From Phoronis australis (Eukaryota > Phoronida > Phoronidae), in the NCBI GenBank assembly GCA_002633005.1, contig NMRA01000344.1, forward strand, positions 236,499 to 296,498: a DNA stretch of 60,000 bases, read 5' to 3'. The stretch's first letter is position 1. Every line of letters begins with the position of its first letter. Shown piece by piece: positions 38,601-50,034 of this stretch. The notes beneath the pieces were generated by a model. That model searched no databases, was not told where the DNA came from, and saw nothing but the letters and a program-made list of their open reading frames with translations. Position numbers and translations under genes: made by a program.

Positions 38601-41600
38601 ATCACAATTGGGAGAAGTCATGCTAACGGTAAAAATTCTGAAATTTGGGACAAGAATATGTGAAAAATTGCCAAATTTCTATTCTTTAGAGGCTGACCAC
38701 ATTGCTGCAAATGGTCAAAATGTCTACAAATGTTGTTTGGTAATAGCTGTGTGATAAGAACCAGGCTAAAAGAATCCTAAATTTTCTGAAAAGTTATTTT
38801 GTTGAGAAATTTGACAAATTGAAATTTCACCTGTCTGCCTTATTGTGTCGTGACTGAAAAATTTGTGCCGTATTTTGTAATTATGAAACATTTTCTTGAG
38901 CACAGAGGAAGCTGAAGCAGGGTCATCGTCAAGTGATGAAGAGTCACCAGCCAAAAGGGCGCGCCAGATGATAACAGGGAGAGGTGTTACCTTGGCAATG
39001 TTAATGCAAGAAGGTCTGATTGACCCTGGCGAGAAAATACTTACTGTGGAATATATGGTGAGTTTGTTATATGCACAATATTGGAGTTGTTATCCCATAA
39101 TTATTGTTCTTGCTCTGTATTCCACGATGGAGAATCATTGGTCTCCTTCCAAAGCTCTTTAAAGTGATTCAGTAATGGGCCAGTGTAGATTGTGAACATT
39201 TAATTATAGATTTTTTCAGAAAAGATGTTTTCTGTAGTTTAAGTCCATCGACATTTTGCACTGACAGCCCAGCTCTTTCTCTTTTGCGGAGAACTTCTTT
39301 GAACCCATGTGTGTTTTTTTGTCCGCATGCAGTACCACTTACTTATTCTTTTTTTTCTATTGACTGTTTGAATTTGTGATTTTCAACTTCTTTGTGATTT
39401 AGTAGTTTTCAAACTTGACAGATTTTGGCAGAACTGTGCCACACTCTTCTAATCCTTGACAGAACTGTGCCACACTCTGCTAATCCATGACAGAACTGTG
39501 CCACACTCTGCTAATCCATGACAGAACTGTGCCACACTCTGCTAATCCATGACAGAACTGTGCCACACTCTGCTAATCCATGACAGAACTGTGCCACACT
39601 CTGCTAATCCATGACAGAACTGTGCCACACTCTGCTAATCCATGACAGAACTGTGCCACACTCTGCTAATCCATGACAGAACTGTGCCACACTCTGCTAA
39701 TCCATGACAGAACTGTGCCACACTCTGCTAATCCATGACAGAACTGTGCCACACTCTGCTAATCCATGACAGAACTGTGCCACACTCTGCTAATCCATGA
39801 CAGAACTGTGCCACACTCTGCTAATCCATGACAGAACTGTGCCACACTCTGCTAATCCATGACAGAACTGTGCCACACTCTGCTAATCCATGACAGAACT
39901 GTGCCACACTCTGCTAATCCATGACAGAACTGTGCCACACTCTGCTAATCCATGACAGAACTGTGCCACACTCTGCTAATCCATGACAGAACTGTGCCAC
40001 ACTCTGCTAATCCATGACAGAACTGTGCCACACTCTGCTAATCCATGACAGAACTGTGCCNGGTTAAAGGTTTTAAATGTGACCTCATTAACCCTCAGGG
40101 TAAGACCTTCACTGCTGACTTGATGAAGGATGGACGCATCAACTGTCTGGACAGTGGTCAGATATTTACCTCTCCAAGTTCATGGGCGATATTCTGTAAA
40201 CAGCAAGTGAAACCTGAGAAGAAGTCGGGCTGTGGGTGGGCATCGGTATGTCTTCCTTGTCATACTCATAATGTTTTGTTTTTCTTCAATTTAGGATTGT
40301 CACTTTGATAAGAGACTCTGAAAATGTTAATTGCAAAGCCTGACATAAGCGACTACATGCTCGAAAAAAAATCACTTTTTATGAGTCCAAATCTGGAAGT
40401 ATGAGTGCTGGATATTTTGTCAATCCTATTTTCAAGCAGGCGTTTTTGCCATCTCGAGGGCTCAATTGATACACTGGGACCTTGAAAAAGTGATTTATTT
40501 TCTCCATTAAATATTTCCAATTTTTTACTCACCATCAGTTTACATTGAATTTCATTTGTTTCAACATGTAGAAAAAGTATCAGTGACTTTGTCCATTTAA
40601 AGTATTCCTGCTAAACTATTTAGTTTGCCGCTTTTGGTAACTCCTGTTTATATCCTATAGTGTTTGCATGTGCCAGACATGCTCATTAATTAGTGGTTTC
40701 CATTAAGATTATTAGTGTGAATATGCGCAACAGTTATCTTTTGTAACATGTATGTTGAGATCATGTACATATAAGGATTAATTTATGTATAAATTTAATA
40801 AAAACTTGTTGATTTTAGGCACGATAACTCTAAAAATTGTATTGTAGTGCGGCGATGTTATATTTGACAGTATCGTGTGCTTTGTTTAAAAAAATAAATG
40901 ATGGTAATTTGGATGTTGTCTAAACTGCTTTTAGGTAAAGTACAAAGGTAAAAAGCTGGACATTTGGAAGTCCATGTGGTTTAAGAAACAGAGAGAGGCT
41001 ACAGGACTGTACTCTAGCATTACCAATGTAAGTGATGCATACTACATATCGGGGTCACAGTGGAGATTTCATGTTGAAGCCAGTCAGTACTTGCAAAAGT
41101 TAACTATGAGCAAACACACTGATGGTAATTATAAGTCATGCAATAATTAAGAATATGGTGAAAATTATCATGAATTTAGACTGCAGCTATTTGATAATAA
41201 TTGACAAGGTTTTGTCAGCCACTTCTGACTTTATCAAGCCTGTACGACATCTGTTGGAAATTTTCGAGAATGAATCCAACAGATATTTCCTGGCAGATGA
41301 AATGTTGCCAAGCATTCTTAAGGAAGCCCGAGTGTATAATCATAATTTTCACTATATATAGCAATGACCAATTGTTTGTATGAGTAGGGAGACTAAGAGA
41401 TGATTTTCTTAGGCGATGTTTTTCATGATCAAGATTAAAGGATTCTACAAAACTTGTGCTTATTTTCACAAATCATCCACTAAGCTATGGGCGTCACATG
41501 ATTCAGCCGTGAGACTCTGTCCAATGAACGAATGAGAGCTATGCAGGGTAGGCAAGCAAGAGGGGCGTCCCCTTAAGGTCCACAAAGCAGGTCCTTGGTC

Positions 41601-44600
41601 AGTCTAAAGCACAATCAGTAAACTGTGTTGTTATAGGTCAGTGTGTAGATATAATATATGTAAGAATTATTAATAATTACTCGTGGCTCTCACTTATACA
41701 TTCAGCTAATGTCACTCGGTATTGTGTTCTTTGGATGGTCATGTTTCCATCATCTGGCATTAAGCTACAGTAGACTGAGACATGAAGTGCACCTATGGTC
41801 GGACTGTGAGCTGGGCTTCAGTTTAAAGCCACTATTTACCTGAGTGGCTTTGCTGTACGTGAACTTGGAATCCTGCTTAATCTCAAGATTAAGCGGAAGC
41901 GAGTGTTGCGTGAACTTGGAGTACGCGAGGCCACTTTACAAGCTCACTCAAATAATCCCGTTTATGTTCATAAAAGTTTGCACTGCACTAATTTAAAATA
42001 AAGTTACATTTGAAATGTCAGTTTTAACCAACCTTTTCAACTACGGGCAATCAGTTTCACCAAACAATAATTGATTTAGCCATTCACATATTCCTCCGGT
42101 TCAGCGACACGAGTTACGGTAAAGGAGAAAATGGTCGATTGCGAGGCCAATAATTTCAAAAATTATTTTCACCGAACAAAAATTTCACCTTTTTGCCTTA
42201 AAGAATATTCAATTCTAAGTTCACGCAACACTCACTTCCGCTTAATCTTGAGATTAAGCTGGATTCTAAGTTCACGCACAGTGGGGACTGTTCAACTCTC
42301 CATAACATTTCAGTCCCCAGCCATGAGTGATCACAGTCCCTCCCCTGCTAGTCATAACGGTCAACATGAAGACACACCAGAACCACAAGACACCAAGCCT
42401 AAGTCCCAGGAGAATCAACAGACACCGACCACAGACTTGTAAGTCAGTATGGGACTTTACGGCCTTTGCACAGTGCTCGAAACTTGATTAAAGAAATTGC
42501 CCGTCCTTGTGGCACACTTCGAGAAAACTTCAATTTTCGAGTCTACTAAATTTGACTGGCTCAGTTTTAGATCTGTCGTTCATAGATAGACATCAACTAA
42601 GCTTCAGTGGAGGGAACTTAAGAGTCTTAGTGAGTTGAATTGAGTTAGTGTAAGACAAATGTAATGTCATCTTATACTGTCAAGTAGACTACAAGCCAAA
42701 AGAATACAGACAAACTGTCCAGTTATTCGTGTCATGACAACTGAGCACATGTGCTATTCCATGCTAAGACGGTTGAGTGTAAGTGGAATTGACCATGATT
42801 GTAACTCACTGATGGGTGATTTTTTAATAAAAAGGCATTTTGTACTGTACCAGTTATGTGAACTAGAATTCACCTTTCCCAGTGGACATCTAATGATCTT
42901 CAATTACAACCATTTTGATAGTTGAAGCGAGTTTATATTATATGTAATTTGTTTGTAAACGAGATCTCACTGTTATCCAGCATGATACTCAATTTCGCCA
43001 AATTTAGTGCTTTCCATAAATCTCTCAAACTTCAGACAAAGATAAAGCCAAATGTGCCATTTTTTCCATTTGCATTCAGTTTGTAACTTTGATGAGTTTC
43101 TCAAAATATTGTCTGATGACAGCTACATTACTACTGAACTTGAAAAGGGTAAAGTATTTAATTTGGTACCACCTTTTTTGAAAAAATGAAGAAAACATAT
43201 ATTTCACACATTCATCATATTGTGCTTTGAATTAGTCAGATTTTACTGTTGCCTTTTCCTGAATGTCCGTTTCATTACAACTGGAAACGTACTGAAATAA
43301 TGAATGATTGAAATTATTATTTTACAGAAACCTTGACACCTCCAATGACAACTGTGTTTATGAAGTGCTCGATCTGAGCATGTCCAAGACCAAAAAGGTG
43401 GAAACAGAGGTTAAGAGGGACCAGTTAACCAGTAGCAGTGTGGTGGTCAAACATTCCTCGTTAGGATCCCGGGGAACTGTTAGGTTTGTCAATCTTGTGT
43501 TTTAACTGTATACATGTATGTTGTAGTAATCACAAAAATGGTTGCAGGTGATCAGTGCTGTGGGCCCCCATGCAGTGTCTGCACACATCTGTTACAACGT
43601 GTACCAGACCTCCTGCAATTATTGTTTAATCATTAAGCTGTCATTTCAACTGTAGCCTTCAAAATGTTATTTAGTGAAATTTTGTTAACGCTGTTGCCAT
43701 CTTGTTGCATCAGTTTTTGAATTTTGACTAAAGTTATGAGAAAACTCTTTAAAATTCCCCCCCCCCCCTACATTTCACTGTCTCTTTGACACGAAAGTGT
43801 TTGCCATTTCATTTACTTTTATTTTGGAACATAGTGGTTGACAGGAATACATACCACTTTCATCTTGTGTATATTTTATGGTGGCTTGTCTAATTTAATT
43901 TGAATACAAAAACAACACAGATTTTTGTTTATTCTAAATAATACATTCCATGCAAAAACTGATGGTGCGTTTTTGTTTCAGCCCTGATATATTGGTAGAG
44001 TGTGTTCCCTTTGCCTCTAAAGGTTCCATCCAGCCCTTTACAATATCCATAACTTCCAACTGTCTTTTACTCATGGTAAGTAATGTTGCTATATTAAGGG
44101 TGTGCTAAGTGGTAAACTTTGCTAAGTGGTAAACTTGGCAGTATCTACTCATGCTTACCTTGCTATTGAGACATTCTACTTTGCTCTTGTTGTACCAAAT
44201 TGAATGTTCTCACTCTCTCTCTCAACATTTACTTGATTTTAACTCTTGCTATAGCACAGATAGCTAGATTGGGTTACATGTTAAGATAATGCGAGTCTAT
44301 TTATGACGTGCATATTTACTTGTTCTGTACACAGTGTTAATGAAATTAACAAATACAAGAAGTAACGCTAATGGTTGATTAATAACTAATTATACCTTCT
44401 ACAACTAATAGATAGATGGATTCTAAGATAGATTGACTTTGTTTAAACCTGATAGCAGAGGTTCTTCTCACACTTGGTCAAGTAATTGTATGATCAAGTA
44501 ATTATAAATATACCTTCTACAACGGGCAGTCAAGTTTCAAACTGTGTCTAATGTGTTTCATTGAGGACTGTCACAGTAACTGTCTCATTTTGAATATTGT

Positions 44601-47600
44601 TTACCTGACTGTTATGTGGAACACACCATTTAAAGGCACTGTGGCTGTTTGAAGTTCATGCGCCAGGGTTTGGCGAATAAGACGACTGAAATTCAAATTA
44701 AACCGAGTTTCTCACATTTTATACATTGAAACGAATCATGACCTTAGATCTGGGTGCAAATAGTGCTCTTGGACTCCTTAACAATACTGGAAAAATTAAC
44801 TGGGAGTCCCATAAAATCTGATGCACAATTATTGTTAAGAGGATGCAGCAACAGTTGGCTTTGGAATAATTTGTACCCAGGTCAAATGTCATGATTTGTT
44901 TTGACGTAGAGCATAAAAATTCTTCACAAAATTCTGTTTAATCTTAGCTGCCGTGCTAACCAAACCTGTGTGCATCAACTATTAAGTTGTTGTTAATCTG
45001 TGTTCTATGAAATATGTCATTCGCCCCTTTGTAATTGTAGCTAATTGAGTCATAGGCTCGTGACTGTGACTGCATCATGCTCAAATATGTTGATTTGCCA
45101 CGGCGTGTCAATTGATGTACCAAACCTCGTCTTGAGCCAAGTTATCATGAACTATCAATTGTTATAAACCTTTAAGTTACTCCTGAGCTGAGTTGAGACC
45201 TCATACGTGCACCCAGGGGGGGGGGGNNNNCCCCCCCCGTTTGGCGAAGTGGGCAAAAACGTCCGCCTCTGAGAGACAAAAGGTCTGAGAAATTGAGGCA
45301 AAAGTCCACTAAACATGCGCAAACGCGCAATTCACGGTGGTGCTCCCGTTTTTTTGTTGTTTTTTTTAGTCCGCCCGCTTTTTTGTTATCAAAAGGTCCA
45401 CACTGTCAGGAATTCGAGCCCCCCCCCATATTGAAGGCTGGGTGCACGCATGGACCTAGTTAATACTAGTAAGTGGTGGAACATTAAAGCATTCATTTCA
45501 GCTGTAACTTCACAGCAGTTTTTGCTGATACCAAGTTAGGATGTTTATGTATAAACAGTGTTTATATAACATCATTTAATACGCGTTTTGGGTTGTAGGA
45601 CTTCCATTGTCATGTGACTAGTAGTGAAGTGGTTGGATACTTGGGTGGCAAGTGGGATGCTGCCAACCAACGTAAGTATCAAGTAACTACAGTTTGGTCA
45701 AGTTGTGTTTATTAAACAAGGATATTCCCTTTGGTTCCTCTGTGAGCAGTAGTTTGTACTGAGGAATGAAGTAAAATAAAACTGAGACGCAGCTATAATT
45801 ATGCTCCAGTGGTGGTGATATGATAGTGATTATATCCCCTCAATCCTTTTTACTTAACGTACTGTTTCATTCACCTTTGTCCAGCCTAGGCAAACCACAT
45901 ACATGTTCTTATTTTCATAGTTAATATTCTCTAGTTTACTGCTCTAATCATAGCTAGCATTTCTCTTTGGTGTGCCTCCGGTGAAGCTGTCCACAGTGAC
46001 AACAAGTTGAATCAACATATCGTTCACTGGACTCATCAGGGCTTGGGCTCTAGCTCAGCTTCATACCTACCCACGTGATATGCAATGTCTTTTAAGCACT
46101 CCATGCTCCACTTAATGGACACCTGCCATTCATATGATCAAAACTTCCATGGAAGTGTTGTTTTTGATAGCCTGTCACACATGGATGTTAGCTTCTACAA
46201 TTTGAAAGACTCGCTTACTTTTGCCGGATTCAGGTGAAATTGCAGTACATTTCTGTCTTGTCTAGGTCTCAGTGTAGAGCAAGCCTTTCCCTGCAGATGT
46301 CGCTTGGGTGACAAGGAAAATGCTAATCTCACAGACATGGAGGTAATAAATAGGCCTTGTTGAGAATATTCATATTCTCCACTAGTATACAATGTATGTG
46401 TAAAAGGTCATCAAGAGCAGAATGCAAGGGTAAGCTCGGTCTACACTTGCAAGATTTTTGTTTGCAAACCTGACTGTACTCTACTTTTAGTCGAGTTAGC
46501 TAGAAAATGTTTGCAATTGTAGACTTATTGCTCAACTCAAACAAACTGTTTAGGCTGAGTTTGGTATCTAGGGTTTCGTAGAGTTTGCTGCTGTAGATGT
46601 ATTGCCAAAATTACCAAAGCATAATTTTGTAAACCACGAATTTAATTCTGTTCGCAGTAAAAAGTGTGATAGTGTTTGCTAGTTAGTGAACATATTTTAA
46701 ATCTTTGGAAGATGAAAATTTGAGATACACAAAATCTTGGTTGAGGTGAAATAAATCATTTTTTGATTGGGTGTCCCAATTATGTCCCGCTGTTTATGTT
46801 TCAGGTGCAATATAATATGCAGCAACGCCGCCTAGTGTTAGTAGGCTGGTACCACAGTCATCCAAAGAAAGTGGCTGAGCCAAGCCTTCGAGATATTGAG
46901 AGCCAAATGAGCTATCAGCTGAGGGGGGCAGGAATCAGCTACAAACCTTGCCTGGCTTTGATTCTTTGTTAGTATTATTCTTGTAGTCTTTAAGCTTTGA
47001 GAGCCATTTCATTTGCAAAATTTGCAAAATGGAATCATTATCATTGAAAACTACTCTCTGTTTCTTGACTTAAGCAAATAGGTTACGGTTGAGAAAAATG
47101 CCGTTATTCCATTTTTCGGCTGCTAAATTTGTGGAGCAATAATATGTATTGGCTTTCAGTGCCATGAAGTAGAGTACCACCTTTTGGCCAATTTCTTTTT
47201 GTGCCATTTCTTCGATCAACAGTTCCTGCAATGTTGCGCTTCATTCACAACAAATTCTGGATTGGTTTTACTTTGTTATAATGTTAAATATTTATCTTTA
47301 TTAAACTGAATTTTTAGCAACTTTTGCTTCAGAGAAGTCATTATCTCCCGAAAGATGATGCTAAAAATGGAGCATATGGCACATGTCAAAGTCAACGATA
47401 GTCTTTTCTTTGTTACAAAAGTGGGATAATGGTTCAACCAACTGTAATGGTCAAGGTCACTGTTCTTTGGTGCCCAAAGTTTGCATTCCCCTCCCCCCGC
47501 CTTTCCCCTGATGGTCGGGAGCCCTAAATATTGATGTAAGTTTCAATGCATCTAATTTTGAAGTCCTTGAAATGTTTGTATGTATGCTGTTTAGGGTGCG

Positions 47601-50034
47601 AGCAGTTCTCTGGTGTCAGAGCAGAATGTGGTTCGTGAGAAAAAATGTACTGGTAAAAAGGAAGTTGTATTGCTGAAAAATGGCAATCCTGCTTGGGCGA
47701 AAAGACTTAATGTCATGAAATCCTGCGGTTAGCGAGAACTGCTTTGCAGTTGCTGTGAGGGGAGGGGTTACCTTTTTAAAAATGTATTTTGTTGCTTGAT
47801 TTTTCTTGGGTTGATTTCATTTTAGCTCCATATGTGTCCCATTCCCGACGTGAATCTGATGTGAGGGCATTCTGGGTAGCCCCGCCTCCTGAGGATAAAC
47901 CCAACGAACATGGGATGCCAATGGCTATGACCTTCAACACTGTCCAGGATGTGTTCTTGACTCAAGATGTTCTGAATGAGATGGTTTGTAGAATTTAATA
48001 TATCAAATAAACACAGAAAAATCAGGAACCCCAACTGGGAATCGAACCACAGGTCTCTAGATTGCCGGTCTAGTGCTCTCACCACTGAGCTACTGAGGAC
48101 CCGATATCTGTGCAATTACTGTTTACAGCCAACTGTTAAGTCATACAGTGTTTATTTGATATATTTCATTACTGGCCAACCTCAGCATCTATTATTTACT
48201 ATATCTAATTAACACATACTGGTAAATTGCTGATTGTATATATAATTGTCTAAATCCCGTGTGAAAAAGGCGAAACGCCACTCATGGGTTGTATGACTTA
48301 ACAGTTGGCTGTAAACAGTAATTGCACAGATATCGGGTCCTCAGTAGCTCAGTTGTAAGAGCACTAGACCGGCAATCTAGAGACCTGTGGTTCGATTCCC
48401 AGTTGGGGTTTCTGATTTTTCTGAGTGTTTTCATTTGATTTATTTCATTACTGGCCAACCTCAGCGTCTATATATTTAATGTAGAATTTAAGCTAGTCAT
48501 ACAGAATGTTGCTGTAACCGTGTATCTCTCACCAGCATGTTGTTTGAGACTTCACATTAACTAGGTGGCGCTAGTGAGTATAGACTTCTCTTATTAATAC
48601 CTGAATAGAGTGAGAGTGGAAAGTTTATTAGCAAGTGGTGGCAGTGGGTTAAGGGGTAGCGTGTGATTATTTGAATACATGCATTTCTGCAGGTACAGCA
48701 GGACTATTACCACCCTAGCACCACTCGTCGTTTTGCATGCATTTACACCTGTCCAGCCAAGTTCGTGTGTAGGCGTGTGTTAACGTACAAGCTTGATCTA
48801 AGTTCACCGTGCACCTATATGGTCATCATTTTTGTTATAAATAGAGTGGAATTGGTCATGACACACACCTGTGATGTTAGTTGACGAGTTGAGATATCTT
48901 TTTCCACCGAAGTCAGTAATTGTCAAATGGCCCTTTTTTCATCTTCTAAGGTCTTAACATTTCTGAAAATGGCTGTATTTTTTCAAAGTATTTTCTGTTT
49001 GTATCTATACTACAGAATCTGAACATGACAAATCGTTCTTTCGCTGTTACTTAGTGTCTTTTATCGAGAAATGAGGAAATAAAATTGTCGGCCATATTGT
49101 GTCGTACATTGGTGAGATTTTTCTGTAACCATAGTAATGCATCTTAATGTCATTCTGAAATTTTAATTGTGTTTATTATTGAAATAGTCAACATGAAAGT
49201 TTCATAGATTAATACATACCCCAACTTTGAAATGTATATAATGTCTCAGAACTCACAAATTTACTGAATTGTTCTAAATTACTTCCATTCTGAGACTGGT
49301 AGTGAAGTTATCAGTAGAATGCTATATACGTATCGTGAGACTGATTTTGTTTGCATTTCAGACATGGTTGATGGAATTCTACAGTGGGTCTCCTGACCTA
49401 ATTAACTTCAAGCACATCTGGCAGCAGACGTACACATACTTTGACAAATTGAAGGTATAGTCCAATGTAACAGACATACACTTACATTGACAAATTGAAA
49501 GCATAGCCCAATGTAGCAGACGTACACATACTTTGACAAATTGAAAGTATAGCCCAATGTAGCAGAGGTACACTTTGACAAATTGAAAGTATAGTCCTAT
49601 GTAATACCTCGTACGAGTTGATCCATTTAGAATCTGATGGAATGCCATGCAGTGAGTGACGCACAGTAAAATTTTGTTAATGAGGTTTGAGGTTGGGCAT
49701 GCAGAAATGTTCACCCAGAAATTTCAGTCTCTCCAGTTACCTAGTTATGTCTTCTTTGCTCTCTAAACATGTTTCAATTTTTCTTCACTGTTATGATTGA
49801 TGCTAGATGAGATCCCCTCTCATTGTTTAGGTTCTGAGGAGGGATGGAAATAAATTGTTCTTCATATGTTGTTGGAAACTGTGATTTTTAAGTTTAAAAT
49901 ACCAGAGTTGCTTTTTATTTGTCCAGTTACTGTGTTGTGTTGTTATTTAGAGTTCCATCTCCAAGAAGATGCCTAAAGACCAAACGATGGAGTCACAACT
50001 GTTGATGTTTCTCAAAGAACTGCTGTTGCCATAG
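35688..50034 (+). CDS. MPND: MPN domain-containing protein (RAMA + JAMM), MPND
   Basis: Exons: candidate first 35688-35706 (MDECYK), then 38906-39057, 40063-40245, 40935-41027, 42314-42438, 43328-43483, 43982-44075, 45599-45671, 46266-46342, 46805-46967, 47826-47983, 49362-49454 and 49951-50034. All phases match and give 489 residues; human MPND is about 471. The N-terminal RAMA domain runs from GVTLAMLMQEGLIDPGEK through SPSSWAIFCKQ to SGCGWASVKYKGKKLD. A disordered linker follows. The MPN domain has the full JAMM set: the glutamate in TSSEVVGYLGG and HSHPKKVAEPSLRD, i.e. H-x-H-x7-S-x2-D. JAMM proteins are zinc isopeptidases; vertebrate MPND is reported as a sensor of N6-methyladenine DNA. 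The catalytic residues are complete here, so activity is possible but not shown. Confidence 0.93.
35833..35905. repeat. Perfect 29-bp hairpin with 15-base loop
   Basis: The arms 35833-35861 (accacaggcgtcctcagctt...) and 35877-35905 are exact reverse complements. It lies just inside MPND candidate intron 1 and upstream of COPS8. It may be the core of a foldback element or a structured RNA segment. Confidence 0.9.
35939..36230. mobile_element. Older copy of the foldback family
   Basis: The left part (gtcacgttgttataagtacc, cttttgcgcatagaggga) is matched in inverted form at 36155-36225 (ggcctcctaaggtgtccctg...aaggtacttattacaatgtga). The arms are diverged, so this copy is older than the one at 36574-37475. 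Another partial copy starts at about 36325. Confidence 0.6.
36574..37475. mobile_element. Foldback element with 273-bp inverted repeats, apparently identical
   Basis: The left arm 36574-36846 and right arm 37203-37475 are reverse complements with no difference that I can find by eye; translations of corresponding frames are identical for nearly 90 residues. A 356-bp unrelated spacer (36847-37202) lies between. Pieces of the arm recur at about 36325 and 35939 and, diverged, at 57345-57487. No transposase frame is seen, so a non-autonomous foldback transposon is likely. It lies in the candidate first MPND intron. Confidence 0.88.
37990..38060. mobile_element. Short TIR element remnant
   Basis: The ends catgggcggcgct and gctacgccacccatg are near inverted repeats flanking a G-rich centre. 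It has the general look of the GGCGG-ended MITE at 54443, but is much shorter. Confidence 0.4.
38270..38590. repeat. 54-58 bp tandem repeat, about five copies
   Basis: The units carry tagcttgctgttttt, aatgatttagttatcagg and cagtaatttttattttgta. The word tatcag recurs at 38341, 38399, 38453, 38509 and 38563. It lies in the first MPND intron, about 300 bp before the 38906 exon. Confidence 0.9.
39425..40060. repeat. 31-bp minisatellite, about 20 near-identical copies
   Basis: The unit ccatgacagaactgtgccac plus actctgctaat repeats every 31 bp. The first copies differ; the rest are almost identical. There are no unique spacers. The array ends at an ambiguous base (N, 40061), directly before MPND exon 40063-40245, replacing the expected pyrimidine tract. 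Confidence 0.97.
41853..42281. mobile_element. Foldback element with about 70-bp TIRs
   Basis: The left arm begins CTGTACGTGAACTTGGAATC, and the right arm, read on the minus strand, CTGTGCGTGAACTTAGAATC. Both continue through GCTTAATCTCAAGATTAAGC, itself a palindrome, and a second GCGTGAACTT. The 429-bp element has a non-coding AT-rich centre and ends about 30 bp before MPND exon 42314-42438. Confidence 0.8.
43540..43625 (+). mobile_element. SINE-like fragment
   Basis: The segment ttacaacgtgtaccagacct plus cctgcaattatt matches the SINE tail at 14440-14515 (acaatgtgtaccagtccacc, agcaattatt). It lies in the MPND intron after exon 43328-43483. A run of 12 or so C residues follows at about 43757. 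Confidence 0.5.
45207..45447. mobile_element. Short element with GTGCACCCAG ends and an unread G/C knot
   Basis: The ends GTGCACCCAG (45207) and CTGGGTGCAC (ending 45447) are inverted repeats. Poly-G, four Ns (45227-45230) and poly-C follow the left end, so this spot was not resolved in sequencing. The interior has a ttttttgttgttttttttag tract. It lies in the MPND intron before exon 45599-45671. Confidence 0.6.
47999..48479. mobile_element. Head-to-head twin tRNA-derived SINE with 12-bp target duplication
   Basis: Two tRNA-like units face each other: 48029-48102 on the minus strand and 48335-48408 on the plus strand. Each has an A box (tagctcag) and a perfect B box (ggttcgattcc), an anticodon stem CTAGA/TCTAG and loop CCGGCAA. 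The 5' end GGGTCCT does not pair with the 3' end, so they are not working tRNA genes. About 150 bp of flanking sequence is also inverted. The direct repeat tgtagaatttaa flanks the whole unit (47987-47998 and 48480-48491), so it inserted as one piece, at the donor end of MPND intron 10. Confidence 0.85.
49425..49603 (+). repeat. 46-bp tandem duplication of an MPND exon/intron junction
   Basis: The last 30 bases of MPND exon 49362-49454 plus the first 16 intron bases (cagacgtacacatactttga...gaag|gtatag) are repeated at 49471, 49517 and 49563. The later copies read gaaagcatag or gaaagtatag at the junction. The unit is not a multiple of three, so use of a later donor would break the frame. Confidence 0.93.

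Noticed and set aside
39425-40060. CRISPR-like array
   Set aside because: The 31-bp units abut directly with no unique spacers, and this is animal DNA with introns.
48029-48408. Two tRNA-Ala(GGC) genes
   Set aside because: The acceptor stem ends do not pair, position 33 is C instead of T, and both lie in one inverted mobile unit.
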